Below, one piece after another: positions 1-5,922 of a stretch of DNA of 10,404 nt (the stretch's first letter is position 1; each line of letters begins with the position of its first letter). This DNA comes from Synechococcales cyanobacterium PMM_0003 (GTDB lineage Bacteria > Cyanobacteriota > Cyanobacteriia > Pseudanabaenales > Pseudanabaenaceae), in NCBI GenBank assembly GCA_949128015.1, contig CASBRC010000019.1, positions 1 to 10,404 of the forward strand. Direction: 5' to 3'. Position numbers and translations under genes: made by a program. The notes below the pieces were generated by a model. The model was not told the origin of the DNA. It searched no databases and saw only the letters and a list, made by a program, of their open reading frames with translations.

Positions 1-140
1 AAAGCCAACAATTCTCATTATGAAACCAATTTTAGGGTTTGCAGAGCCGTAGGCTCTGCAAACCCTAAAATTGGTTTCATAATGAGAATTGTTGGCTTTT
101 CTAAAATTTTAGGTTTAAAATCAGCGCAAAGAGGCTTTAA
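1..140. repeat. Very long perfect palindrome plus degenerate tail (palindromic unit 0)
   Basis: Bases 1-48 and 52-99 are perfect reverse complements (48 bp each) around the triplet GTA, and the left arm may continue beyond the window. A 12-base palindrome CTAAAATTTTAG follows at 101-112. Then come GGTTT (112-116) and CAGCGCAAAG (122-131), which resemble the tail of the units at 147-230 and 1491-1575. It probably belongs to the same intergenic element family. In RNA it would form a very stable hairpin and could end transcription of a gene to the left, although no clean U-run follows it. Confidence 0.85.
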
Positions 141-146
141 AGAGTA

Positions 147-230
147 CAGAGGAATTTTTGAAAGTGCCGCGAAGCGGCACTTTCAAAAATTCCTCTGGGT
201 TTCATGGCAGCGCTAAGCGCTGTATAATTA
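147..230. repeat. Palindromic unit 1 with conserved tail hairpin
   Basis: Perfect 24-bp arms lie at 147-170 and 174-197 around the triplet GAA, with core GTGCCGC-GAA-GCGGCAC. The palindrome runs into GGGTTTCATGG and then a second hairpin, CAGCGC-TAA-GCGCTG (208-222), followed by TATAATTAG. The same layout recurs at 1491-1575 with a different arm sequence. The unit lies 42 bases upstream of the hemH start, and its end carries a TATAAT hexamer that may serve as the -10 box of hemH. Confidence 0.85.
223..228 (+). promoter_or_regulatory. Possible -10 box for hemH
   Basis: TATAAT matches the bacterial -10 consensus exactly and lies 43 bases before the hemH ATG. The hexamer 17 bases upstream (200-205, TTTCAT) is a poor -35 match, so the case rests on the -10 alone. 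The box is formed by the end of the palindromic unit, so the repeat may have brought in or shaped the promoter. A promoter further upstream cannot be excluded. Confidence 0.35.
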
Positions 231-271
231 GTGAAATTTGATCCAACGAATAAAAGGATATAGCGATAGTT

Positions 272-1423
272 ATGGGGCGATTAGGTGTTTTACTGTTGAA
301 CCTCGGTGGACCAGACAAATTAGAAGATGTCCGCCCATTTTTGTACAACTTATTTTCTGACCCAGAAATTATTCGCTTGCCTTCGCCATTACTGCAAGCA
401 CCTTTGGCTTGGTTAATTTCGTCGCTGCGATTCAAAAAGTCTCAGGAAAATTACAAAAAGATTGGTGGTGGCTCACCACTACGACGCATTACTGAAGCTC
501 AAGGACAAGCTTTGCGATCGCAACTCCAGCAAAACGGACATGAGGCACATATTTATATCGGAATGCGCTATTGGAACCCCTTCACCGAAGAGGCGATCGC
601 CCAAATCAAGCGCGACAAGATCGAAGAGTTAGTAGTTTTACCTTTGTATCCCCAGTTTTCGATTAGTACTACAGGCTCTAGTTTTCGTCTACTCAATCGG
701 ATTTGGGAAAGCGATCCTGAATTACAAAAAATCAAATACACAGTCGTGCCTTCTTGGTATGACAACTCAGGCTATTTACAAGCAATGGCAAATCTGATCG
801 AAAAAACCCTCGATCAGGTCAAAGATCCTAGTACTGCCCATATATTTTTTAGCGCCCATGGCGTACCTGTCAGCTACATCCAAGAAGCAGGCGATCCCTA
901 CCAAAAAGAGATCGAAACCTGCGCGGCGCTAATTATGCAAAAACTTAATCGCCCTAACAACTATAAACTTGCCTACCAAAGCCGCGTTGGTCCTGTCGAA
1001 TGGTTGCAACCTTATACTGATATTGCGATCGTTGAGCTAGCCGAACAAGGCGTAAAAGAATTAGTTGTAGTCCCGATCAGCTTTGTGTCTGAGCATATCG
1101 AGACTCTCGAAGAAATCGATATGGAATATCGCGAAATTGCCGAACATGCTGGTATTGAGACCTTTGCGCGAGTTCCTGCTCCTGATACTGACCCCACTTT
1201 TATCCAAGCCTTAGCCGATATCGTGATCAAAGCTCAGAGTAGTCCTGCGATCGCATTCGCCGACACGATCCAACCACAAAAGAACACTAAACTCTATCCC
1301 CAAGAACGTTGGGAATGGGGAATGACCCAATCTGCTGAAGTCTGGAATGGTCGCTTGGCAATGTTAGGTTTTCTAATATTGCTCCTAGAGATATGGCTAG
1401 GACGCGGACAAATCTTCCAATAA
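272..1423 (+). CDS. hemH: Ferrochelatase with C-terminal chlorophyll-binding helix
   Basis: Inserts Fe2+ into protoporphyrin IX to make protoheme, the last step of heme synthesis. The ferrochelatase domain fills roughly residues 1-325. It opens with [11 protein letters not shown], has the active-site SAHG with His196, and [11 protein letters not shown] with Glu277 as the expected second catalytic residue. After a linker, residues about 346-380 form a hydrophobic CAB/HLIP-like segment with E356, N359, R361 and the motif NGRLAMLGF. That extension is known from cyanobacterial and plastid ferrochelatases, where it binds chlorophyll and places the enzyme at the thylakoid. The 383-residue length fits this fused form. 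The ATG at 272 has AGGA about 14 bases upstream, and the first residues match the family start, so the start is well supported. The gene is convergent with heme oxygenase and shares a terminator region with it. Confidence 0.97.
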   Translation: MGRLGVLLLNLGGPDKLEDVRPFLYNLFSDPEIIRLPSPLLQAPLAWLISSLRFKKSQENYKKIGGGSPLRRITEAQGQALRSQLQQNGHEAHIYIGMRYWNPFTEEAIAQIKRDKIEELVVLPLYPQFSISTTGSSFRLLNRIWESDPELQKIKYTVVPSWYDNSGYLQAMANLIEKTLDQVKDPSTAHIFFSAHGVPVSYIQEAGDPYQKEIETCAALIMQKLNRPNNYKLAYQSRVGPVEWLQPYTDIAIVELAEQGVKELVVVPISFVSEHIETLEEIDMEYREIAEHAGIETFARVPAPDTDPTFIQALADIVIKAQSSPAIAFADTIQPQKNTKLYPQERWEWGMTQSAEVWNGRLAMLGFLILLLEIWLGRGQIFQ

Positions 1424-1425
1424 TT

Positions 1426-1468
1426 TAACAATAAAAAAGGGGCGCTAAGCGCCCCTTTTTTATTGTTA
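1426..1468. terminator. Bidirectional rho-independent terminator, hemH / heme oxygenase
   Basis: Perfect 20-bp arms (1426-1445 and 1449-1468) surround a TAA loop. The GC-rich top of the stem, GGGGCGC-TAA-GCGCCCC, is followed by TTTTTT on the plus strand and, by symmetry, on the minus strand too. It starts 2 bases after the hemH stop and can end transcription from both convergent genes. Confidence 0.9.
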
Positions 1469-1490
1469 CAGCCTATTGATGGTTTGAATG

Positions 1491-1575
1491 ACCCAGATAA
1501 TTTTTTAAAAGTGCCGCGAAGCGGCACTTTTAAAAAATTATCTGGGTTTTATGTCAGCGCAAAGCGCTGTATTAA
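1491..1575. repeat. Palindromic unit 2 with conserved tail hairpin
   Basis: Perfect 27-bp arms lie at 1491-1517 and 1521-1547 around GAA, with the same GTGCCGC-GAA-GCGGCAC core as unit 1. The tail reads TGGGTTTTATGT followed by hairpin CAGCGC-AAA-GCGCTG (1555-1569) and TATTAATTAG. The unit sits directly against the heme oxygenase stop codon at 1576. Compared with unit 1, four positions in the arm differ and each is matched by the complementary change in the other arm. Confidence 0.85.
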
Positions 1576-2313
1576 TTAGCTAGCAGCTTTGGATTCACGA
1601 CGAGCCGAAACATTTTCTTTAGGTTCACCTTTGATCTTTGTGAGCAAAGAATTCCAACCAAACTTAGTCAAAGCAACAAACCAGTTACCTTCTAGCTCAC
1701 GGAACATCGCCATATTCATATGAAATGAAGCATTAGCCTCATCGACAATGCGCTCAGCCGTTGCTGCATCTACAGGCAAGGTGTCAAGCGCCTCACGGTA
1801 GCGTTTTTTGAATTCGCCATGATTACGGATATCATCAAATTCATAGAAAGCAGTTCCGTCTTCACTCTGTAAGCCCATTGCTTCTTTAGCAATTTTCTTG
1901 AGGATTTGACCACCAGATAGATCGCCCATATAGCGAGTGTAAGCGTGAGCAACTAGCAATACAGGATCGTTAGCCGAAATCTCGTGGATGCGAGCAAGAT
2001 ACTTTTCGCAAGCAGGGGTAGGCTTAAACTCTTCACGCCAGTTAGCGCCAAAATAAAACAACATATCAAGTTCAAGGCTCTTTTCACGCCAAAGTTCGCG
2101 GTAGTAAAGCTTGCTCAAAACTGGATCATTCTTGTGAGTTTCAAACTCAGCTTCGAGAGCCTTATATACAAAATAAAGGTTGCCGACGAGCCTGCTATAG
2201 GATGTCTTGTCAACTACGCCCTTTAAAAAACATTTAATAAAATCTGTACTCTCGGCTGCGGAGTGAGATGTTTTTGTACCTTCACGCAAAAGCGTTGCTA
2301 AACCTTGACTCAT
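1576..2313 (-). CDS. ho1: Heme oxygenase (biliverdin-producing)
   Basis: Opens the heme ring to biliverdin IXalpha, CO and Fe2+, normally with ferredoxin as reductant. In cyanobacteria biliverdin feeds phycobilin synthesis for phycobilisomes and phytochromes. The 245-residue length is typical of cyanobacterial HO1. His17 in the N-terminal TKTSHSAAE segment is the expected proximal heme ligand, and the distal-helix signature GDLSGGQILKKIA begins at residue 130. No signal peptide or membrane segment is seen, so it should be soluble. The ATG is preceded by AGGAGA at good spacing. The gene faces hemH tail to tail, so heme synthesis and heme breakdown are side by side, and it is divergent from ndhC across a 400-base gap. 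I call the form HO1 from its general similarity; a HO2 paralogue would look much alike. Confidence 0.95.
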   Translation of the reverse strand: MSQGLATLLREGTKTSHSAAESTDFIKCFLKGVVDKTSYSRLVGNLYFVYKALEAEFETHKNDPVLSKLYYRELWREKSLELDMLFYFGANWREEFKPTPACEKYLARIHEISANDPVLLVAHAYTRYMGDLSGGQILKKIAKEAMGLQSEDGTAFYEFDDIRNHGEFKKRYREALDTLPVDAATAERIVDEANASFHMNMAMFRELEGNWFVALTKFGWNSLLTKIKGEPKENVSARRESKAAS

Positions 2314-2357
2314 GGATTCTCCTAAACTTTTTTAAATAAAATGGTGTTGTTGGTCGC

Positions 2358-2374
2358 GCGAAGTGGTGCTTCGC
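2358..2374. other. Small hairpin in the heme oxygenase leader
   Basis: GCGAAG and CTTCGC form a 6-bp stem around TGGTG, 45 bases upstream of the heme oxygenase ATG. No U-run follows it on either strand, so it is not an obvious terminator. It may be a remnant of a palindromic repeat or a leader structure. Confidence 0.4.
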
Positions 2375-2564
2375 ATGAATTTTAAATTAGTAGTAAAAAC
2401 AGCAATAAAAGAGATTCAGATATATATGCTGAGATGAATAAGTTAAGATAATTGCAGATAAATCAAAAACTGCGATCGCAGCTAGAGCCTCAAATCAATA
2501 GCCTTTGACAATAAGTTCCAATTATATAAGCCAAGCCATAGAAAAATTTCTAGTCTGTAACAAA

Positions 2565-2592
2565 TTTTCATCTACCCCTGCACAGATATAAT
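2565..2592 (+). promoter_or_regulatory. Predicted promoter of the ndhCKJ operon
   Basis: TATAAT (2587-2592) matches the -10 consensus exactly. TTTTCA (2565-2570) lies 16 bases upstream and matches four of six -35 positions. The implied start near 2599 would give a leader of about 115 bases before ndhC. Confidence 0.45.
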
Positions 2593-2608
2593 GTGATAAG
2601 CATCTCCT

Positions 2609-2678
2609 AATTTGTGTAAACAAGAAAATTCTTGTAGAACAAGGGGCTTAAGCTCCTTGCATGTAAACCACAAATTGG
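2609..2678 (+). promoter_or_regulatory. Potential structured leader (three-way fold) before ndhC
   Basis: An outer stem can form between AATTTGTG (2609-2616) and CACAAATT (2669-2676). It encloses two hairpins: CAAGAA-AA-TTCTTG (2621-2634) and CAAGGGGC-TTAA-GCTCCTTG (2640-2659, one G-U pair). The fold ends about 20 bases before the AAGAGG ribosome binding site. It matches no riboswitch class I know. Confidence 0.4.
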
Positions 2679-2713
2679 AATTTAGTCAAGCTAGCTTGAA
2701 GAGGTAATACATT

Positions 2714-3073
2714 TTGGTTTTAAGCGGATACGAATACTTACTGGTATTCACTATCGTTTGTATTCTAGTACCACTATTGGGACTAGGACTATCAGCTCTA
2801 TTAAGTCCAAAACAGTCTGGAGCCGCAGGTCGTACCACCTACGAATCTGGCTGTGAACCTATTGGCGGGGCTTGGATTCAGTTTAATATTCGTTATTATA
2901 TGTTTGCGCTTGCTTTCGTTATTTTCGACGTAGAAACGGTATTTTTGTACCCTTGGGCTGTCGCATTTAGCAAATTAGGCTTGCTTGCCTTTATTGAAGC
3001 ACTAATTTTTATTAGCATTCTTGTATTAGGTCTAGTCTACGCTTGGAGAAAAGGAGCTTTAGAATGGTCATGA
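2714..3073 (+). CDS. ndhC: NAD(P)H-quinone oxidoreductase subunit 3 (NdhC)
   Basis: Small membrane subunit of thylakoid NDH-1, near the quinone site, homologous to complex I subunit NuoA/ND3. About 119 residues with three hydrophobic helices (roughly 5-30, 57-80 and 87-110). The family signature is present as [15 protein letters not shown] followed by [11 protein letters not shown], and the C-terminus [11 protein letters not shown] is typical. There is no ATG start: an in-frame TAA lies at 2705, leaving only ATT (2711) or TTG (2714) before the conserved [15 protein letters not shown] at 2699-2704 is 6 bases from ATT and 9 from TTG. I chose TTG as the commoner start codon, but relatives begin MFVLSGYEY, which would line up with ATT as the first codon. 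The stop TGA (3071-3073) lies inside the next gene. Confidence 0.96.
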   Translation: MVLSGYEYLLVFTIVCILVPLLGLGLSALLSPKQSGAAGRTTYESGCEPIGGAWIQFNIRYYMFALAFVIFDVETVFLYPWAVAFSKLGLLAFIEALIFISILVLGLVYAWRKGALEWS

Positions 3074-3813
3074 AATCTGAAAATGTTGCTTTGGACTTCA
3101 GTATTGAAGAACAAACCCAGAGACTCATTAACCCTGCCACAACCCCACAAGTCACCCAAGACTTATCAAATAATGTCGTTCTAACTACTCTCAACGACCT
3201 TTATAACTGGTCAAGAATGTCTAGCCTTTGGCCAATGTTGTATGGCACTAGCTGCTGCTTCATTGAGTTTGCTGCCATGATCGGTTCGCGATTTGACTTC
3301 GATCGCTTTGGCTTATTGCCACGTTCTAGCCCTCGCCAAGCTGACCTGATCATCACCGCAGGGACAGTCACCATGAAAATGGCTCCTGCGCTAGTGCGTC
3401 TCTATGAACAGATGCAAGAACCAAAATATGTGATCGCCATGGGCGCTTGCACAATTACGGGCGGTATGTTTAGCACTGACTCCTACACCACGGTTCGCGG
3501 TGTTGACAAGCTGATTCCCGTTGATGTGTATCTTCCAGGTTGCCCTCCTCGCCCTGAAGCGATCATGGATGCAATTATCAAACTCCGTAAAAAAATTGGT
3601 ACGGAAGGATTCAAAGAAAGAGCTAACATCGATCGCACTCATCGTTACTATGCGATCAAGCATGAGATGAAGGTAGTTAGCCCGATCTTGACAGGACAGT
3701 ATCTAGAAATGCCTAGCCGTATGTCTCCACCTAAGGAACTGAGCGAATCTGGCATCCCTTTACCTGCATTGCAAATGGCTCAGAAGGAGGTAGAAACCGT
3801 TGGCAGACAATGA
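3064..3813 (+). CDS. ndhK: NAD(P)H-quinone oxidoreductase subunit K (NdhK)
   Basis: Peripheral-arm subunit that carries the terminal iron-sulfur cluster N2, which hands electrons to plastoquinone. It is homologous to NuoB/PSST. From this start the protein has 249 residues, the usual cyanobacterial length. The four cluster ligands are visible: the tandem pair C64-C65 in [10 protein letters not shown]129 in [10 protein letters not shown] and C160 in PGCPPRPEA. The start is the ATG at 3064, 7 bases after GGAG in AAGGAG. The ATG at 3070 is a second candidate with poorer spacing, and a TTG at 3043 would lie upstream of the ribosome binding site. The gene overlaps the end of ndhC by 10 bases and the start of ndhJ by 14, pointing to translational coupling in one operon. 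Confidence 0.97.
   Translation: MVMKSENVALDFSIEEQTQRLINPATTPQVTQDLSNNVVLTTLNDLYNWSRMSSLWPMLYGTSCCFIEFAAMIGSRFDFDRFGLLPRSSPRQADLIITAGTVTMKMAPALVRLYEQMQEPKYVIAMGACTITGGMFSTDSYTTVRGVDKLIPVDVYLPGCPPRPEAIMDAIIKLRKKIGTEGFKERANIDRTHRYYAIKHEMKVVSPILTGQYLEMPSRMSPPKELSESGIPLPALQMAQKEVETVGRQ
3784..3790 (+). promoter_or_regulatory. Strong ribosome binding site deciding the ndhJ TTG start
   Basis: AAGGAGG is a near-complete anti-16S match placed 9 bases before TTG at 3800. It lies inside the ndhK coding sequence. Confidence 0.8.
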
Positions 3814-4342
3814 AATTAACAATTCAGAGCAAGCAGCATTAGCAACAACAGAAGCAACTGCTCCCGTTTCTCAATGGCTGACTAGCAATGGGTTTGAGCA
3901 TGAGTTTTTGGGCTTAGATAAGCAAGGCGTGCCGATTCTCAAAATTGATCGCCAGTTTTTACTTCCTTTCTCGACTGCGCTCTACGCCCATGGCTTTAAC
4001 TACATGATGTATCAATGTGGTTATGATGCAGGTGCGGGAGATGATTTGGTCAGTGTCTATCATCTGGCTAAGCTCACCGATGAGGGGATTAATCAAAGCG
4101 ATCGCTTTGAGGAAGTTCGCATCAAGGTATTTTTGCCTCGCACTGATCCACGTTGTCCGTCTGTTTACTGGATCTGGAAAACTGCCGATTGGCAAGAGCG
4201 TGAAACCTTCGATATGTATGGCATCGTGTATGAGGGTCATCCAAATCTCAAGCGGATTCTGATGCCTGAAGATTGGATCGGCTATCCGATGCGAAAGGAT
4301 TACGTTACGCCTGATTTTTACGAATTACAGGACGCATACTAA
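3800..4342 (+). CDS. ndhJ: NAD(P)H-quinone oxidoreductase subunit J (NdhJ)
   Basis: Peripheral-arm subunit of NDH-1, homologous to the 30-kDa/NuoC subunit, that packs against NdhK and NdhH. The 180-residue protein has an acidic variable N-terminus and then the conserved C-terminal half: [46 protein letters not shown] and the terminal DFYELQDAY. The start is TTG at 3800, 9 bases after the strong ribosome binding site AAGGAGG (3784-3790), giving MADNEINN; no in-frame ATG lies nearby. The start falls 14 bases inside ndhK, so the genes are probably translationally coupled. A terminator follows the stop at once, making this the last gene of the operon. Confidence 0.97.
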   Translation: MADNEINNSEQAALATTEATAPVSQWLTSNGFEHEFLGLDKQGVPILKIDRQFLLPFSTALYAHGFNYMMYQCGYDAGAGDDLVSVYHLAKLTDEGINQSDRFEEVRIKVFLPRTDPRCPSVYWIWKTADWQERETFDMYGIVYEGHPNLKRILMPEDWIGYPMRKDYVTPDFYELQDAY

Positions 4343-4377
4343 ACAAAAAAGCACCCAATGGGTGCTTTTTTGTTTAG
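4339..4377 (+). terminator. Rho-independent terminator of ndhCKJ
   Basis: Perfect 18-bp arms (4339-4356 and 4360-4377) around AAT, with a GC-rich tip GCACCC-AAT-GGGTGC followed by TTTTTT. The left arm overlaps the ndhJ stop codon. The symmetry would let it act on either strand, but only plus-strand transcription is expected here. Confidence 0.92.
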
Positions 4378-4407
4378 AAATCACGATAAAACTCCTAACA
4401 ATTTCTT

Positions 4408-4435
4408 TTGCATATGTACCAAGCTTTGCTATGAT
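4408..4435 (+). promoter_or_regulatory. Predicted promoter of tRNA-Ser
   Basis: TTGCAT (4408-4413) and TATGAT (4430-4435) are separated by 16 bases and match the -35 and -10 consensus at four and five of six positions. The predicted start near 4442 would leave a leader of about 60 bases before the tRNA. Confidence 0.45.
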
Positions 4436-4503
4436 TAAAATCCGCATAGCGAAACAAAGTAACGTTGCATTTTTCTTGTAATAGTTTTTGTGAAGTTAAG
4501 CAA

Positions 4504-4590
4504 GGAGAGATGGCCGAGTGGTTGAAGGCGCAGCACTGGAAATGCTGTTTAGGGGTAACTTTAACGAGGGTTCGAATCCCTCTCTCTCCG
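4504..4590 (+). tRNA. tRNA-Ser (anticodon GGA)
   Basis: Acceptor stem GGAGAGA (4504-4510) pairs with TCTCTCC (4583-4589), with discriminator G at 4590. The D-arm TGGCCGAGTGGTTGAAGGC is typical of tRNA-Ser. Anticodon stem CAGCA/TGCTG holds the loop CTGGAAA with anticodon GGA at 4538-4540, reading UCC and UCU. A long variable arm and the T-arm GAGGGTTCGAATCCCTC follow. The 87-base length fits a class II tRNA. CCA is not encoded; the next bases are TAA. Confidence 0.97.
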
Positions 4591-4597
4591 TAATAGT

Positions 4598-4634
4598 AAA
4601 AACAGTCTCATGCTAAAGGCATGAGACTGTTTTT
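4598..4634 (+). terminator. Rho-independent terminator after tRNA-Ser
   Basis: AACAGTCTCATGC (4601-4613) pairs with GCATGAGACTGTT (4619-4631) around TAAAG, and flanking A and T runs lengthen the stem. TTTTTT follows the GC-containing part. It begins 8 bases after the tRNA. Confidence 0.9.
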
Positions 4635-4717
4635 TATTGTAGAAAAGAGAGGCATCACGCACTCTTCTGAGTTATGGCTATAGTAGTAAAGAAATGTAAA
4701 TAGGAACTGCTGTTCGT

Positions 4718-5758
4718 ATGTTTTATACTCCGCCTTGGCATCTAACGAACGGGCTGCTAATGACTCTTTATACAGCCTTGCGGGTAAGTAAAAAGTGGGA
4801 AGATTTCACAATTGAACCAGAGCCTATCTATCGAGAGCATATATTCATTGGTGCACATGGAGTTCCCATCTTTGGCAAATATGTAATTCCTCAAAACGCT
4901 AAAGGCACAATAGTCGGAACCTACGGAATTACGGGAGATTTGGATAATCAGTGGTTTCTGAAAATTTTGGGCCGTAAGGCAGTTGCCAAAGGATATGCTG
5001 TCGTTTTATTTGATTGGCGAGCGCATGGCAAAACTGCCGAGCTTTCACCAGCACTGACCTCGGATGGTTTATATGAAGGCGAAGATTTTATTCGCATTGC
5101 GAATACGGCAAAACAATTAGGATGTCCTGCACCCTTCTGGCTTATGGGATATTCCCTAGGTGGTCAGTTAGCTTTGTGGGGAATCAAGGCAGGAGAGACG
5201 ATCGCAGATTGGGGAAGTGATTTAGACATTACGTCCGATGATATTGCTGGTGGGGCAGTAATTTGTCCTAGCGTGGACTCTAACCGATCGCTTACTTATT
5301 TAGTCAAAGATGAACTGGGAAGATTTCTCGAAAAGGCGATCGCTCGTGAACTGAAGAAATTAGGGCGAAGGATGGCGAAAATGCATCCTGAAGCGATCGA
5401 TCGTGATGCTGTGGAAAGGGCTAACAGCATTTGGGGATTTGATAATGAGTTAACGATCGCAAAATTAGGCTTTGACTCTGTAGAGGAATATTATGATGCT
5501 AGTTGTCCTTTATATTTCATGCCACATTTACAAAAGCCAACTTTGATTCTTTATGCTGCGGACGATCCGATGTTTGACCCATCGATTATTCCCAACTTAG
5601 AAAAAATTGCTCAAGACAACCCTGCCATCAAACTAATGCTGACGCAGCACGGGGGGCATGTCGGTTATGTGAGTAGTAAAAGATGCCAAAATCAATATTG
5701 CGATCGCGATCGTTGGTGGGCATGGAATCGTATTTTTGAATGGATAGAAACTATATAG
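4718..5758 (+). CDS. YheT-like alpha/beta-fold hydrolase
   Basis: Predicted serine hydrolase of the YheT/COG0429 group of the alpha/beta-hydrolase fold; substrate unknown. The 346 residues begin with FYTPPWHLTNGLLMTLYTAL, the N-terminal segment typical of this group, which supports the ATG at 4718 over the later in-frame ATG at 4760. The nucleophile elbow is GYSLGG with Ser146. The acidic member is probably Asp282 or Asp283 in YAADDPMF, and the histidine is His314 in HGGHVGY, so the triad looks intact. An oxyanion-region segment TYGITGDLDNQWF lies near residue 68. No signal peptide or membrane anchor is seen. Only a weak AGGA lies 12 bases before the start. The gene stands alone after the tRNA terminator. 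Its stop codon lies in CTATATAGC, next to palindromic unit 3. Confidence 0.88.
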   Translation: MFYTPPWHLTNGLLMTLYTALRVSKKWEDFTIEPEPIYREHIFIGAHGVPIFGKYVIPQNAKGTIVGTYGITGDLDNQWFLKILGRKAVAKGYAVVLFDWRAHGKTAELSPALTSDGLYEGEDFIRIANTAKQLGCPAPFWLMGYSLGGQLALWGIKAGETIADWGSDLDITSDDIAGGAVICPSVDSNRSLTYLVKDELGRFLEKAIARELKKLGRRMAKMHPEAIDRDAVERANSIWGFDNELTIAKLGFDSVEEYYDASCPLYFMPHLQKPTLILYAADDPMFDPSIIPNLEKIAQDNPAIKLMLTQHGGHVGYVSSKRCQNQYCDRDRWWAWNRIFEWIETI

Positions 5759-5767
5759 CATTTTTCA

Positions 5768-5833
5768 AAACCCGAAGAGATTTATAGTGTTTTGCGCCAT
5801 AAATCTCTTTGGGTTTGAACGCAAAGCGCTGTA
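5768..5833. repeat. Palindromic unit 3 with partial tail
   Basis: Arms of 18 bases (5768-5785 and 5799-5816) differ at one position that still allows a G-U pair. The outer ends are AAACCC and GGGTTT. The 13-base centre, AGTGTTTTGCGCC, can form a 1-base mismatch, four pairs (two G-U) and a TTT loop. A shortened tail, CGC-AAA-GCG then CTGTA, follows at 5820-5833. It may end transcription of the hydrolase gene, though no U-run is present. Confidence 0.7.
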
Positions 5834-5864
5834 AAAATATTTATAGCTATCGTCAGTCTTGTTA

Positions 5865-5921
5865 CCAAAAGAGAGAGGCGGCGCGGAGCGCCGCCTCTCT
5901 CTTTTGGGTTCAGCTATATAG
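5865..5921. repeat. Palindromic unit 4, GC-rich
   Basis: Perfect 20-bp arms (5865-5884 and 5888-5907) around GGA, with tip GGCGGCGC-GGA-GCGCCGCC. It is followed by GGGTT and CAGCTATATAGGCT, a possible altered form of the family tail hairpin. It lies between two convergent genes and ends at the stop codon of the minus-strand gene (5923-5925). It probably acts at least as a transcriptional barrier between them. Confidence 0.75.
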
Positions 5922-5922
5922 G

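Larger units (their letters stand above)
2314..2713. other. Divergent intergenic region, heme oxygenase / ndhC
   Basis: No gene is visible in these 400 bases. They contain a small hairpin GCGAAG-TGGTG-CTTCGC (2358-2374) in the expected leader of heme oxygenase, a HIP1 site (2472-2479), a predicted ndhC promoter (2565-2592) and a foldable ndhC leader (2609-2678). TTGACA at 2505-2510 is not at a usable distance from a -10 box. I see no convincing promoter for heme oxygenase on the minus strand. Confidence 0.6.

Noticed and set aside
1..222. CRISPR array from repeated hairpin cores
   Set aside because: The similar cores are palindromic units of different arm sequence at irregular, distant positions, with no regular repeat-spacer spacing and no cas genes.
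202..435. Minus-strand open frame across the start of hemH
   Set aside because: It overlaps a clear ferrochelatase start and a palindromic repeat, has no recognisable domain, and looks like a chance frame.
1426..1468. The hemH terminator as another member of the palindrome family
   Set aside because: It has a 3-base loop and long arms but no GGGTTT border or CAGCGC tail, and it has proper U-runs, so an ordinary bidirectional terminator explains it. The same holds for 4339-4377 and 4598-4634.
2505..2530. TTGACA with TATATA/TATAAG as an ndhC promoter
   Set aside because: The spacing is only 12-14 bases, too short for a normal sigma-70-type promoter. The TATAAT at 2587 is a better candidate.
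3043..3063. A longer ndhK starting at TTG 3043
   Set aside because: It would lie upstream of the AAGGAG ribosome binding site and inside the conserved end of ndhC. ATG 3064 has proper spacing and gives the family length.
3391..3663. Minus-strand open frame inside ndhK
   Set aside because: It lies wholly opposite conserved ndhK coding sequence and its translation shows no family features. The same applies to opposite-strand frames at 1012-1230, 3959-4240, 8059-8298 and 9290-9529.
4017..4262. Plus-strand open frame inside ndhJ in another frame
   Set aside because: It overlaps conserved NdhJ motifs and shows no features of its own.
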